Of a stretch of 64,000 nucleotides of DNA, positions 1 through 8,860 are shown one piece after another. The first letter of the stretch is position 1, and every line of letters begins with the position of its first letter. A program made the position numbers and the translations under genes. This DNA is from Leminorella richardii (GTDB taxonomy: Bacteria; Pseudomonadota; Gammaproteobacteria; Enterobacterales; Enterobacteriaceae), in NCBI RefSeq assembly GCF_900478135.1, contig NZ_LS483470.1:1043501-1107500 (forward strand), written 5' to 3'. The notes beneath the pieces are model-generated. The model had not been told where the DNA came from. It made no database searches and worked only from the letters and a program-made list of their open reading frames with translations.

Positions 1-1178
1 CCTAGCGCCATTTTATAGCCGCGCACGTCAAAAAACTGTGGACCTACACCGTTCACCGTACCGGTTACTGACTGGTTGCCAACCCTGAAGGTGGTTGACG
101 AAGAAACGCTGGGCGTCACGCTGTGCACATAGCTCTGCTGCTGTAATGCGTCCGCGTCGGTATCTCTTAGGGTGTGGATGGTCGAGGACTTTCTGTCGCC
201 AAAGTCTTTACCGGGGAAGATCTCTAGGGTACTCGTGCCCATAGAGCTAATGTCCGACAGAATTTTCTGTCTTGAGCCTTCCCCCAGTGCTACGACGGAA
301 ACTACGGAGGCAATACCGATAATGATGCCAAGCATGGTGAGAAAGGTGCGCAGCCGCTGGGAAAACATCGCCAGTAGCGCCATTTTGAAGGCTTCAACGA
401 AGCGATCGCGTAGGGCTCCGACGCCGTTATTGGTTTTGATTCGGTGGGCAGTTGCGTCTGCTGGAACGGCTGTTGTCTGCTTGTCTTCCGGATGGTGGCC
501 GCGATCGTCGACAATCAGACCGTCGCTGATTTCAATAATTCGCTCTGCGTGTTCGGCAATCTGCATATCGTGAGTCACGATTATTACCGTATGCCCTTGA
601 GCGTGCAGGTCTTTCAGTATTTTAAGCACTTCCTGACCGCTGTGAGTATCCAGCGCGCCGGTTGGTTCGTCCGCTAAAATAATCTGCCCACCGTTCATCA
701 GCGCGCGGGCAATACTGACCCGCTGCTGTTGGCCGCCGGAAAGCTGGCTAGGGCGGTAGCCTATGCGCTCCTGTAGCCCTAGCCGAGTCAGTAGCTCCGC
801 CGCCCGCGCTTTACGCTTTTGGCGTTCAGTACCGGCATAAATGGCAGGGATCTCCACGTTGCCGGCAGCGGTTAGAGCGTTGAGCAGGTGATAGCGTTGG
901 AAAATAAAGCCAAAATGCTCTCTACGCAGTTCAGCGAGATCGTCCGGAAGCAGGCTGTTAGTGGCTCGGCCGTCGATGCGGTAAACGCCTGAACTGGGTT
1001 TATCCAAACAGCCCAGAATGTTCATCAGCGTAGACTTGCCCGATCCAGAGGCACCGACGATTGCCACCATCTCCCCACGGTTAATCGTTAGATTAATACC
1101 GTGCAGAACGGTGACAGTCTGTTCGCCAGTCGGAAAGGTGCGGGTAATGTTTTCAAGCTGGAGCAGCGGCTGAGTCAT
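1..1178 (-). CDS. macB: MacB, macrolide export ABC transporter (partial, C-terminus outside window)
   Basis: Inner-membrane ABC transporter that works with MacA and TolC to export macrolides, enterotoxin and other substrates. The frame opens at ATG 1178 and runs without a stop to the left edge (about 392 of some 650 residues). Visible are Walker A (GASGSGKST), Q-loop (FIFQRYHLL), ABC signature (LSGGQQQR), Walker B (IILADEPTGALD) and H-loop (IVTHD), then the first membrane segment (RLRTFLTMLGIIIGIASVV) and the start of the large periplasmic domain. This nucleotide-binding-domain-first order with an FtsX-like membrane domain is typical of MacB. It begins 4 bp after the macA stop, so the two are co-transcribed. 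Identification is confident; only the C-terminal membrane helices are missing. Confidence 0.95.
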   Translation of the reverse strand, partial: MTQPLLQLENITRTFPTGEQTVTVLHGINLTINRGEMVAIVGASGSGKSTLMNILGCLDKPSSGVYRIDGRATNSLLPDDLAELRREHFGFIFQRYHLLNALTAAGNVEIPAIYAGTERQKRKARAAELLTRLGLQERIGYRPSQLSGGQQQRVSIARALMNGGQIILADEPTGALDTHSGQEVLKILKDLHAQGHTVIIVTHDMQIAEHAERIIEISDGLIVDDRGHHPEDKQTTAVPADATAHRIKTNNGVGALRDRFVEAFKMALLAMFSQRLRTFLTMLGIIIGIASVVSVVALGEGSRQKILSDISSMGTSTLEIFPGKDFGDRKSSTIHTLRDTDADALQQQSYVHSVTPSVSSSTTFRVGNQSVTGTVNGVGPQFFDVRGYKMAL

Positions 1179-1182
1179 TACG

Positions 1183-2373
1183 TTACATCCTCATGCGCAT
1201 GCGGGCCGGTGATGAGCCGGGCGCTCCACTGCCTTCGCTAACGATGACGCTGTCTCCTTCTACCAGACCAGAAAGGACTTGGACATTCACATTATTGTTG
1301 ATGCCTACAGTGATTTTCTTTTCTACCACGCTGCCAGAGGCATCGACAACGCGCACAGTGGCGTTACCCTGAGGATCGAGGTTGTCTACTGCTGTGGCGG
1401 GAACGATCAGAGCGTCTTTGGCCTGAGCGAGCACGATGTAAACCTGTGCAGTCATCGAGATACGCAGCTTGCCGTCGGGGTTTTCAACGTCGAACAGGCC
1501 GTTGTAGTAGATAGCCGTAGTGGTCGATGTTGAAGAGTTGGAGGTTGTAGTGGTGTCGTTGTTGATAGAATCAGGCGCAGGCTCGATAGCGCGAAGCTTA
1601 GCGGTGTAGTGCTTGCCTGGCTCACCGAGGATAGTGAAGTATACCGGCATGCCGACGCTGACTTTTGGTACGTCGGCTTCGGAAATCTGTGCCTCGATGG
1701 TCATGGTGTCTAACTGAGCGACTTTAAGGATCGTTGGCGCACTCTGAACGGCGTTAACGGTTTGACCTTCTTCCACCGGAATGGCAACGACAACGCCGTC
1801 AATGGGTGACGTAATTTTGGTATAGCCGAGGTTCAGCTGAGCAGTGTCTACAGCGATATTTGCCTGAACGATTTGCGCATCCAGCGATTCGATTTCCGCC
1901 TTGGTGGCATCCAGCTGGGCTTTTGCGCTGTCGTAGTCAGCCTGAATGCCAACGCCGCGCGCGAGGATTTTACGCTGGCGCTCGAAGGCCAACTGGTTGT
2001 TTCTTAACGTAGCCTGCTTGGCCTGACGCTGGGCTTGGGCGCTTTTCAGCCCGGCTTGTGCATTTTGCAGATCGTTTTTTTGCGGCAGATCGTCGATTTC
2101 TGCCAGCGCCTGTCCTTTTGTCACCTTATCGCCAAGCTCAACGTGTAGCGCTTTAATCTGGCCGGAGACCTGAGCACCGACGTTAACCTGCTTAAGGGCC
2201 TTGATAGAGCCGTCAGCCAGAACGTTTTGTTCTATATCCGCTTTAACGACCGGAGACGTGATGTAGGCGGGCTTAACGTCTTCAGAAAAAAGGAAATGTT
2301 TGATTAATCCGCCAACTGCGGCGATGCACAGAATAATCAATGCGATGCGGAATTTTTTATTGGCTAATTGCAT
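1183..2373 (-). CDS. macA: MacA, periplasmic adaptor of the MacAB-TolC pump
   Basis: HlyD/RND-type membrane fusion protein of 396 residues that bridges MacB and the outer-membrane channel. It has one N-terminal membrane anchor (about residues 8-26), a lipoyl half-motif around residues 60-100, a long alpha-helical hairpin rich in Q/A/K (about 100-175), the second lipoyl half (TKITSPIDGVV) and beta-barrel and membrane-proximal domains. A low-complexity Ser/Thr stretch near residues 275-290 is where MacA proteins usually vary. The C-terminus is Arg/Met-rich (RMRMRM). First gene of macAB, divergent from the two-component system at 2589. Confidence 0.95.
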   Translation of the reverse strand: MQLANKKFRIALIILCIAAVGGLIKHFLFSEDVKPAYITSPVVKADIEQNVLADGSIKALKQVNVGAQVSGQIKALHVELGDKVTKGQALAEIDDLPQKNDLQNAQAGLKSAQAQRQAKQATLRNNQLAFERQRKILARGVGIQADYDSAKAQLDATKAEIESLDAQIVQANIAVDTAQLNLGYTKITSPIDGVVVAIPVEEGQTVNAVQSAPTILKVAQLDTMTIEAQISEADVPKVSVGMPVYFTILGEPGKHYTAKLRAIEPAPDSINNDTTTTSNSSTSTTTAIYYNGLFDVENPDGKLRISMTAQVYIVLAQAKDALIVPATAVDNLDPQGNATVRVVDASGSVVEKKITVGINNNVNVQVLSGLVEGDSVIVSEGSGAPGSSPARMRMRM

Positions 2374-2476
2374 AAAAGAGGCTGCCTTAACGCCGTGAAT
2401 AAAATGTCTAAATACTCCGCAAAAGCGGACTTATTAAGAATACAGGTCAATGTACAATGAGTTTATCCGCATTAGG

Positions 2477-2514
2477 GTAAGGGCGGCATAAATAAAATGT
2501 AAGGTTTAGGTAAA
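2477..2514 (+). promoter_or_regulatory. Candidate binding array of an OmpR/CpxR-type regulator
   Basis: In the 215-bp gap between macA and the response regulator there are three direct GTAAR repeats at 2477-2481 (GTAAG), 2499-2503 (GTAAG) and 2510-2514 (GTAAA). They are 22 and 11 bp apart and so lie on one helix face. CpxR recognises tandem GTAAA halves, though usually with 10-bp periodicity, so autoregulation or control of macAB by the adjacent regulator is an inference only. Confidence 0.35.
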
Positions 2515-2588
2515 AGTAGCTGCATCTGAGAGAGTAACGGGCAAAATGATATTCAGTGAAAATAATTGGAATGAATCAGGAGATCGAC

Positions 2589-3265
2589 ATGCAGATTCTG
2601 TTGGTTGACGACGACGTGGAACTGGGCAGTATGCTCAAAGAGTATCTGACAGCAGAAGGCTTTTCGGCGACGGTTGCGCTAACCGGTCAGGGCGGCATTG
2701 ACGGCGCGCTGTCAGGGCGATACGGCGCCATGATTTTGGATATCATGCTGCCTGACATGAGCGGTATCGACGTGCTGAATAAAGTGCGTAAACAGAGTCG
2801 GATGCCAATTATTATGCTGACTGCGAAGGGCGACAATATCGATCGAGTGATTGGGCTGGAGATGGGCGCTGATGACTATGTGCCAAAGCCCTGCTATCCA
2901 AGAGAGCTGGTTGCACGACTGCGTGCTGTTCTTCGCCGCTTTGAGGAACACATTGAACCGCAGAGCGGGGCGATTGTGAAACTGGGCGGCCTGTCCCTTG
3001 ACTCCTCTCAGCGCATCAGCGCATGGCAGGGAACGCCTTTTGAGCTAACCGCCTCTGAATTTAATTTGCTGATGCTGCTTGTGAGGGAGAAAGATCGCGT
3101 AGTGTCAAAAGACGAGCTGTCTGAGGTGGGCTAGGGCGCCCGCGTGAAGCCTACGACCGCAGCGTCGACGTTCATATCAGCAACATTCGTCAAAAACTTA
3201 GTCAGGTAGCCGGTGACACGCTTTCAATTGAGACCGTTCGCAGTATTGGCTATCGCATCCGGTAA
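2589..3265 (+). pseudogene. CpxR-like OmpR-family response regulator, interrupted by a -1 frameshift
   Basis: Transcriptional response regulator. The receiver domain has acidic residues D7-D9, phospho-acceptor D51 (MILDIMLPD) and K100 (DDYVPKP). The winged-helix domain follows (FELTASEFNLLMLL). The frame hits TAG at 3132-3134, but the C-terminal recognition helix (AYDRSVDVHISNIRQKL and SIGYRIR) continues in another frame to TAA 3263-3265. Adding one G to the GGG at 3128-3130 restores a continuous product of about 225 residues reading SEVGLGRPREAYDR. I chose ATG 2589 because CAGGAG lies 7 nt upstream and it matches the usual MQILLVDDD start. It is followed after 5 bp by the cognate kinase. It resembles CpxR, but the neighbourhood is not the cpx locus. 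As sequenced, the truncated form lacks the DNA-recognition region. Confidence 0.85.
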
Positions 3266-3270
3266 CCCCT

Positions 3271-4605
3271 ATGCGTAGAAGCCTGTTTTGGAAGATTCTG
3301 GTTGGTTTCTGGATAACGTTTATCGTGATTACCCAGGCCGTTTGGCTGGTGTTTTACTATTATGCTAGCCAAAAGGAGCCGTTTGAAAACCGCATCGCTA
3401 ACCGCATAGTGTCGCTACAGTTTACGTCGGCGGTTTCGGTCCTGGAGACGGAGGGTCTTGACGGGCTTAACCGTATGACCAGCGGTTGGCCGGCTGTTGA
3501 CCAGCGGCATATCGCCATTATTCCTCTTAAAGTGCCGTTAACGCAAAGGGCGGGGCCGATGTCGATGATCCCGCTAACTGACGATGTTCGTTTAGAACAC
3601 GTGAAGGGGGGAGACGGGCGCTATTACCTGCTCAAGTATGACGTTGAGGCTCTGCGTAAAGAGTACCGACCTAACCGTTCTGGGAGAGTGCTGATTTTCA
3701 ATATGCCGACACCGCTGCTGGTTTTGGGCGGTATTGGCGGGTTCTTATTTAGTGCGCTGCTGGCCTGGAACCTGACTCGGCCTATGCGGCAAATGCGTTC
3801 AGGGTTCGATCGCGTGGCGCAGGGCGATCTCGACGTTCGACTCTATCCGGTGATGAAAAATCGTCGCGACGAGCTGGGGGACATGGCCCGTGACTTTGAC
3901 TCAATGGTTGAGCGACTGAAGCTGCTGGTTGGTGCCAGAGAGGCGCTGCTGCACGATGTGTCTCACGAGCTTCGCACGCCTCTTGCCCGCCTCCAGTTGG
4001 CTATCGGGTTAGCAAGGCAGAATCCGCAAAACGTGGAAAATGAGCTTAAGCGCATTGAGTTGGAGTCCGAACGGCTGGATAAAATGATCGGTGAACTGTT
4101 GACGCTTTCACGTACCGACGCGGCGGGCATTTCCGATGAAGAATACTTTGACCTGTACGGGCTGCTTGAAGCGGTGGTAAGTGATGTGACTTATGAGGCA
4201 CAGGTGCCCGGCGTCGATATTGTTCTGCATGCGAACCCTCAGGCGCAGGAAATGTCCACAGTGAAGGGAAACTCTGAGCTGATGCGACGAGCGGTAGAAA
4301 ATATCATTCGTAACGCGCTGCGCTTTTCTAAACAGGGCCAGAAAATAGAGGTGGAGCTCTTCTATGAAGAAGGGGAGCTGCTGATTCAGGTTAACGATCG
4401 GGGCCCGGGCGTAGATGAGGACAAACTGTCGAGCATCTTTGACCCCTTTGTGCGGGTGAAGTCAGCGTCGTCAGGAAAGGGCTATGGTTTAGGGCTGGCG
4501 ATTGCTCGCAAGGTGGTTAATGCACACGGCGGCGCGATTGAGGCTAAGAATCGGCAACCTCACGGCCTGTCTATCGGTATTCGGCTTCCTGCGTGGCAGG
4601 GGTGA
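3271..4605 (+). CDS. CpxA-like sensor histidine kinase
   Basis: Membrane sensor kinase of 444 residues, partner of the regulator just upstream. Domains: TM1 at about 11-31, a periplasmic loop to about 145, TM2 at about 147-167, HAMP at about 168-220, the dimerisation/phospho-acceptor helix with H232 (HDVSHELRTPLARL), and a HATPase_c domain with N box (NIIRNALRFS), G1 (DRGPGVDE) and G2 (GKGYGLGLAIA). The periplasmic part is shorter than many sensors and gives no clue to ligand. Similarity to CpxA suggests envelope stress or metabolite sensing. Its position divergent from macAB suggests the pump could be a target, but this is inference. Confidence 0.88.
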   Translation: MRRSLFWKILVGFWITFIVITQAVWLVFYYYASQKEPFENRIANRIVSLQFTSAVSVLETEGLDGLNRMTSGWPAVDQRHIAIIPLKVPLTQRAGPMSMIPLTDDVRLEHVKGGDGRYYLLKYDVEALRKEYRPNRSGRVLIFNMPTPLLVLGGIGGFLFSALLAWNLTRPMRQMRSGFDRVAQGDLDVRLYPVMKNRRDELGDMARDFDSMVERLKLLVGAREALLHDVSHELRTPLARLQLAIGLARQNPQNVENELKRIELESERLDKMIGELLTLSRTDAAGISDEEYFDLYGLLEAVVSDVTYEAQVPGVDIVLHANPQAQEMSTVKGNSELMRRAVENIIRNALRFSKQGQKIEVELFYEEGELLIQVNDRGPGVDEDKLSSIFDPFVRVKSASSGKGYGLGLAIARKVVNAHGGAIEAKNRQPHGLSIGIRLPAWQG

Positions 4606-4630
4606 TTGCTGAATAGTGAGTCTATAAAAA

Positions 4631-4662
4631 AGCAAAAGCGGCGCAGGAGCGCCGCTTTTGCT
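4631..4662. terminator. Bidirectional terminator between the sensor kinase and crr
   Basis: A perfect 14-bp stem (4631-4644 with 4649-4662) around the loop AGGA sits between two convergent genes. The arms start AGCAAAAGCGGCGC and the A/T-rich ends supply the U-tract in both directions. Confidence 0.85.
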
Positions 4663-4679
4663 TAGTATGATTCTGTTGA

Positions 4680-5189
4680 TTACTTCTTAACGCGAATAAC
4701 AGGTGTTTCACCTACAACAACGCTTCCACTGAGCTTAGTCAGCTCTTTGATTTCATCCATATTGGAAATTACAACCGGCGTCAGGGTTGATTTAGCCTTC
4801 TCTTCAAGAAGAGCCAGATCGAACTCAATAATAGGTTCGCCTTTTTTAACGTGCTGGCCTTCTTCAGCCAGACGCTTGAATCCTTCGCCCTTCAGCTCAA
4901 CGGTATCAATACCAAAGTGAACGAACAGCTCAATGCCGCTGTCGGATTCGATAGAAAATGCGTGGTTGGTTTCAAAGATTTTACCAATGGTGCCGTCTAC
5001 CGGAGCAACCATCTTGTCGCCGGTAGGCTTGATGGCAATGCCATCGCCGACGATTTTTTCCGCGAAGACAACGTCTGGCACGTCCTCAATATTGACGATA
5101 TCACCGGACAGTGGCGCAACAATTTCAATGCTGCCGGCGTCTTTCTTATCATCAGAAACAAGCTGTTTCAGTTTATCGAACAGACCCAT
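4680..5189 (-). CDS. crr: Glucose-specific EIIA component of the PTS
   Basis: Cytoplasmic EIIA-Glc, 169 residues as in E. coli. It carries phosphate from HPr to the EIICB-Glc permease. Unphosphorylated it causes inducer exclusion, and phosphorylated it activates adenylate cyclase. The active histidine is H91 (ELFVHFGIDTVEL), with the second catalytic histidine H76 (ETNHAFSIES). The N-terminal amphipathic membrane-docking helix (GLFDKLKQLV) is intact. A good Shine-Dalgarno (GAGGAG) precedes the start. Last gene of the ptsH-ptsI-crr unit, but separated from ptsI by 195 bp. Confidence 0.98.
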   Translation of the reverse strand: MGLFDKLKQLVSDDKKDAGSIEIVAPLSGDIVNIEDVPDVVFAEKIVGDGIAIKPTGDKMVAPVDGTIGKIFETNHAFSIESDSGIELFVHFGIDTVELKGEGFKRLAEEGQHVKKGEPIIEFDLALLEEKAKSTLTPVVISNMDEIKELTKLSGSVVVGETPVIRVKK

Positions 5190-5283
5190 GATTTTCTCCT
5201 CAGAAATAATATTTTTAACGGCCCTGCACCCATCTTATAACGCCATTTTACATGTTATTTTGGGCCAGAGTAGTGTTCATATT

Positions 5284-5309
5284 GCCAGCAGGTAAGGTTT
5301 CCCGCTGGC
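5284..5309. other. Imperfect hairpin in the ptsI-crr gap
   Basis: GCCAGCAGG (5284-5292) pairs with CCCGCTGGC (5301-5309) with one mismatch and an 8-nt loop, inside the 195-bp space between ptsI and crr. It has no U-tract, so it is more likely an mRNA processing or stability element than a terminator. No gene is seen in this gap. Confidence 0.35.
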
Positions 5310-5384
5310 TCTGTGACACTTCTCGGGCCCAAATTGACCGCGCTATGCAGCGGTACTGTGGGTTGCCTTAGTTATAATAATAAC

Positions 5385-7112
5385 TTAGCAGAGCGTTTTT
5401 TCTTCGATAAATTTATTCACCACCTCCAACACCTCCTGTGCGGTCGGCTGGGCCAGTGCATTTTCTGCCAGCGTTTTGACATCAGAGTAGTTAGCGTTGC
5501 GAATGATTTTCTTAATTCGCGGAATCGAAATGGCGCTCATGCTGAACTCATCCAGACCCATGCCGAGCAGCAGCAGCGTTGCTCGCTCGTCACCGGCAAG
5601 CTCTCCACACATGCCAGTCCATTTCCCTTCTTTGTGGGAAGCGTCAATCACTTGCTTGATTAACGACAGAACCGATGGAGAAAGCGGATTATACAGATGA
5701 GAGATCAGCTCGTTACCGCGGTCAACGGCCAGAGTATACTGGGTTAGGTCGTTTGTACCAATACTGAAGAAATCGACTTCTTTTGCCAGATGGTGGGCAA
5801 TCGTTGCAGCAGCAGGGGTTTCTACCATCACGCCCACTTCGACGGTTTCATCAAAGGCAATGCTTTCGTCGCGCAGCTGCTGTTTCAGCATTTCTAGTTC
5901 GGCCTTCAATAGACGAACTTCTTCGACGGAAATAATCATTGGGAACATGATGCGCAGTTTGCCAAAGGCTGACGCTCTGAGTACAGCGCGCAGCTGCGCG
6001 TGTAAAATCTCTTTACGGTCCAGGCAGATACGGATCGCGCGCCAGCCAAGGAACGGGTTCTCTTCCTTTGGCAGGTTCATATAGGGGAGGTCTTTGTCGC
6101 CACCGATGTCCATAGTGCGCAGAATGACGGCCTGATCCCCCATCGCTTCAACGACGGCTTTATAGGCCTGAAACTGCTCTTCTTCGGTAGGGAACGCGTC
6201 GCGATCCATGAACAAGAACTCGGTGCGGTAGAGGCCAACGCCTTCTGCGCCGTTGCGCTCTGCGCCAGGAATATCGCGCACGGTGCCGATGTTAGCGCAC
6301 ACTTCTACCAGATGGCCGTCCAGCGTGATGGCGGGTAAATCTTTCAGCTTCGCCAACTCGTTTTTGTCGTTCAGGTACTGTGCCTGCACCTTCTTCATCT
6401 GCTCTATGGTTTCAATAGGCGGATTGACATAGACGCGATTTTCGACACAGTCGAGTATTAGGTAGTCGCCGTTTTTCACCTGCTTGGTGACGTCGTTGGT
6501 GCCGACAATAGCCGGAATTTCCAACGAGCGCGCCATAATGGAGGTGTGGGAGGTGCGGCCGCCCAGATCGGTAATAAATCCGAGGACTTTATCCAGATTA
6601 AGCTGAGCGGTTTCTGATGGCGTAAGGTCGGTTGCTACCAGAATAGCTTCTTCCTGAATGGCACCGAGGTCGACGATGGTCATTCCGAGGATGTTCTTTA
6701 GTAAGCGCTTACCGATATCGCGGATATCGGCCGCGCGTTCTTTAAGATATTCGTCCTCAAGGCTTTCCAGCTCGATAGCCTGAGCTTCAAACACGGCATG
6801 GGCTGCCGCATCAGCGCTTTCCTGCTTGGTTTTAATCCGGCTTTCGATTTCCTGCTCGAGGTCTTCGTCCTCCAACAGCATGATGTGGCCTTCAAAAATA
6901 GCGGCCTTCTCTTCGCCGAACGTTTCGCTGGCCTTCGCCATAATGGCGTTAAGCTGTTCGCTGGCCTTGTCGCGTCCTGCTTTAAAGCGGGAAATTTCTT
7001 TTTCGACGTCGTCGGCAGAAATTTTTCTGTTATTAACAACGATAGGATCGTCTTTTAATATCAGCGCTTTGCCAAAGGCGATGCCGGGAGATACTAAGAT
7101 GCCTGAAATCAT
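5385..7112 (-). CDS. ptsI: PTS enzyme I (phosphoenolpyruvate-protein phosphotransferase)
   Basis: Cytoplasmic enzyme of 575 residues, the E. coli length, that autophosphorylates from phosphoenolpyruvate and passes phosphate to HPr. The N-terminal half holds the HPr-binding helices and the phospho-histidine domain with the active His in GGRTSHTSIMARS. The C-terminal PEP-binding TIM barrel contains LYRTEFLFMDR, the metal/PEP motif FFSIGTNDLTQYTLAVDR and the catalytic Cys in GMCGELAGD. Second gene of the pts operon, 51 bp after ptsH. Confidence 0.98.
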   Translation of the reverse strand: MISGILVSPGIAFGKALILKDDPIVVNNRKISADDVEKEISRFKAGRDKASEQLNAIMAKASETFGEEKAAIFEGHIMLLEDEDLEQEIESRIKTKQESADAAAHAVFEAQAIELESLEDEYLKERAADIRDIGKRLLKNILGMTIVDLGAIQEEAILVATDLTPSETAQLNLDKVLGFITDLGGRTSHTSIMARSLEIPAIVGTNDVTKQVKNGDYLILDCVENRVYVNPPIETIEQMKKVQAQYLNDKNELAKLKDLPAITLDGHLVEVCANIGTVRDIPGAERNGAEGVGLYRTEFLFMDRDAFPTEEEQFQAYKAVVEAMGDQAVILRTMDIGGDKDLPYMNLPKEENPFLGWRAIRICLDRKEILHAQLRAVLRASAFGKLRIMFPMIISVEEVRLLKAELEMLKQQLRDESIAFDETVEVGVMVETPAAATIAHHLAKEVDFFSIGTNDLTQYTLAVDRGNELISHLYNPLSPSVLSLIKQVIDASHKEGKWTGMCGELAGDERATLLLLGMGLDEFSMSAISIPRIKKIIRNANYSDVKTLAENALAQPTAQEVLEVVNKFIEEKTLC

Positions 7113-7163
7113 AAGCCTACCTTCAAATAAATACGGGATTAAAACGCGAGCGGAATTTCCTTC

Positions 7164-7421
7164 TTATTCCAGTTCCGCCATCAGTTTAACCAGATGCTCA
7201 ACGGCTTCTTTTTCATCTTCGCCTTCGGCAGAGATGGTGACAACGGTCCCCTGAGTCAGGCCGAGGGTCTGCAGCTTAAACAGGCTTTTGGCACTGGAGC
7301 TTTTGCCGTTAGACGTCACGGTAATGTCGGAAGTAAAGGCTTTTGCTTCTTTAACGAACTGAGCGGCAGGGCGAGTGTGCAGGCCATTTGGAGCGGTAAC
7401 AGTAACGTCTTGCTGGTACAT
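7164..7421 (-). CDS. ptsH: HPr phosphocarrier protein
   Basis: General PTS phosphocarrier, 85 residues. The catalytic H15 is in the canonical context GLHTRPAAQF, and the regulatory-position S46 is present (SAKSLFKLQTLG). It accepts phosphate from enzyme I and donates it to the sugar-specific EIIA domains. First gene of the operon; its promoters should lie in the 470-bp gap towards cysK. Confidence 0.98.
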   Translation of the reverse strand: MYQQDVTVTAPNGLHTRPAAQFVKEAKAFTSDITVTSNGKSSSAKSLFKLQTLGLTQGTVVTISAEGEDEKEAVEHLVKLMAELE

Positions 7422-7835
7422 AATATTCCTCGACTTGATGAGTAAAGCGCCATTGTTGTAGCACTTAAGTTTAGTCTAATTTTCATTGGTTCCCGCCCCA
7501 ATACTGCGAAAAATGGCGCTGAGGTACCAACGGGTTAACGAATCAATATTCGACAGAATTTTGCTCTTTAGGTGCATGCCCGCTGGCTGGGTGCTTCGAG
7601 CCGTTACTATCCTAAATCGTCCTTTTTTACCTCTGCATGGAGGTGAAAAAGATTTAATTCGCGCATCGAAAAAATTAATAGCTTGATACTTTTCACCGGC
7701 TGATAAAGCAAATGTTAATGTGAAAAATCGAGATCTGGCGCACATAAAATGCGCATATTTTACCAGAATTGACTTTTTGCGAAGGGAAAATACATAGCTA
7801 AAAAGGGGGAAGGGGTTACTGTCAGACAATAAAAA
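7422..7835 (-). promoter_or_regulatory. ptsH upstream region with a palindrome; no gene seen
   Basis: About 410 bp between ptsH and the cysK terminator, where the pts promoters must lie. I see no convincing protein. The clearest structure is an inverted repeat at 7623-7650: TTTTTACCTC and GAGGTGAAAAA arms around TGCATG, with one bulged base. On the minus strand a stretch reading TTTTTTCGATGCGCGAATT resembles, from memory, sequence upstream of E. coli ptsH. I did not find a good CRP consensus. Confidence 0.45.
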
Positions 7836-7863
7836 CGCCTCGACCTATTTGTTGGCCGAGGCG
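7831..7863 (-). terminator. cysK rho-independent terminator
   Basis: On the minus strand CGCCTCGGCC (7863-7854) pairs with GGTCGAGGCG (7845-7836), allowing one G-U pair, followed by TTTTT. It lies about 30 bp after the cysK stop. Confidence 0.85.
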
Positions 7864-7891
7864 CGCAGTGCATTAAGTCAGTGAGTATCTA

Positions 7892-8860
7892 CTACTGCTG
7901 TAGCTCTTGTTCAGTAAATAAACCGGCAAACAGTGGGGTGCTGAGATAGCGTTCACCGGAAGAGGGCAGAATGACAACAATATTCTTGTCGGCAAACTCA
8001 GGCTGTTTGGACAGCTTGATGGCTGCTGCGACAGCGGCGCCCGAAGAAATACCGGCCAGAATGCCTTCTTCTTCCATCAGTCGGCGAGCTGTTTCGATAG
8101 CCTCTTCATTGGTAATTTTTTCTACACGATCAATAAGGCTCAGATCGAGGTTACCGGGAATAAAGCCAGCGCCGATACCTTGGATTTTGTGCGGGCCCGG
8201 TTTGATAGGCTCACCAGCCAGCGCTTGGCTAATGACGGGGGAATCGGTTGGCTCGACTGCAACACTCACTATTTTCTTGCCCTTAGTCTTTTTGATATAG
8301 CGACTTACGCCGGTCAGCGTACCGCCGGTACCAACGCCAGCAATGAAGACATCTATGTTGCCATCGGTATCTTCCCAGATCTCAGGCCCTGTCGTTTTCT
8401 CATGAATCTCTGGGTTAGCTGGGTTATTAAACTGCTGCAGAAGGATAGTATGTTCAGGATCGGCAGCGACCAGCTCTTCCGCTTTTTCAATTGCGCCTTT
8501 CATACCTTTTGCCGCTTCAGTCAAAACTAAATTGGCCCCCAGAGCTTTTAACAGCTTGCGGCGCTCTAGGCTCATGGATTCAGGCATGGTCAACGTCAGC
8601 TTGTAGCCGCGGGCGGCTGCGACAAATGCCAGAGCAATCCCGGTGTTACCGCTGGTTGGCTCAACAATTCGTACACCCTGCTTCAAAATACCGCGTTTTT
8701 CAGCATCCCAAATCATATTGGCACCGATGCGGCACTTTACGCTAAAGCTTGGATTGCGTGATTCTACCTTGGCCAGGATTTTCCCATTACCCAAGCGGTT
8801 CAGGCGTACAAGCGGCGTGTGACCAATCGTTTTTGAGTTGTCTTCATAAATTTTTGTCAT
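7892..8860 (-). CDS. cysK: Cysteine synthase A (O-acetylserine sulfhydrylase)
   Basis: PLP enzyme of 322 residues that makes L-cysteine from O-acetylserine and sulfide. PLP lysine K42 is in SVKCRIGANM, the substrate loop is PTSGNTGIALAF, and the phosphate-binding glycine loop is GVGTGGTLTG. The C-terminus suits docking in the CysE complex only partly: it ends ELQQ. In E. coli cysK is followed upstream by cysZ. Here the polysaccharide island separates the two. Own terminator downstream, so it is a single transcription unit. Confidence 0.97.
   Translation of the reverse strand: MTKIYEDNSKTIGHTPLVRLNRLGNGKILAKVESRNPSFSVKCRIGANMIWDAEKRGILKQGVRIVEPTSGNTGIALAFVAAARGYKLTLTMPESMSLERRKLLKALGANLVLTEAAKGMKGAIEKAEELVAADPEHTILLQQFNNPANPEIHEKTTGPEIWEDTDGNIDVFIAGVGTGGTLTGVSRYIKKTKGKKIVSVAVEPTDSPVISQALAGEPIKPGPHKIQGIGAGFIPGNLDLSLIDRVEKITNEEAIETARRLMEEEGILAGISSGAAVAAAIKLSKQPEFADKNIVVILPSSGERYLSTPLFAGLFTEQELQQ

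Noticed and set aside
7422..7835. CRP site at TGTGAAAAATCGAGATCT upstream of ptsH
   Set aside because: Only one half-site matches; the second half does not fit TCACA at the required spacing.
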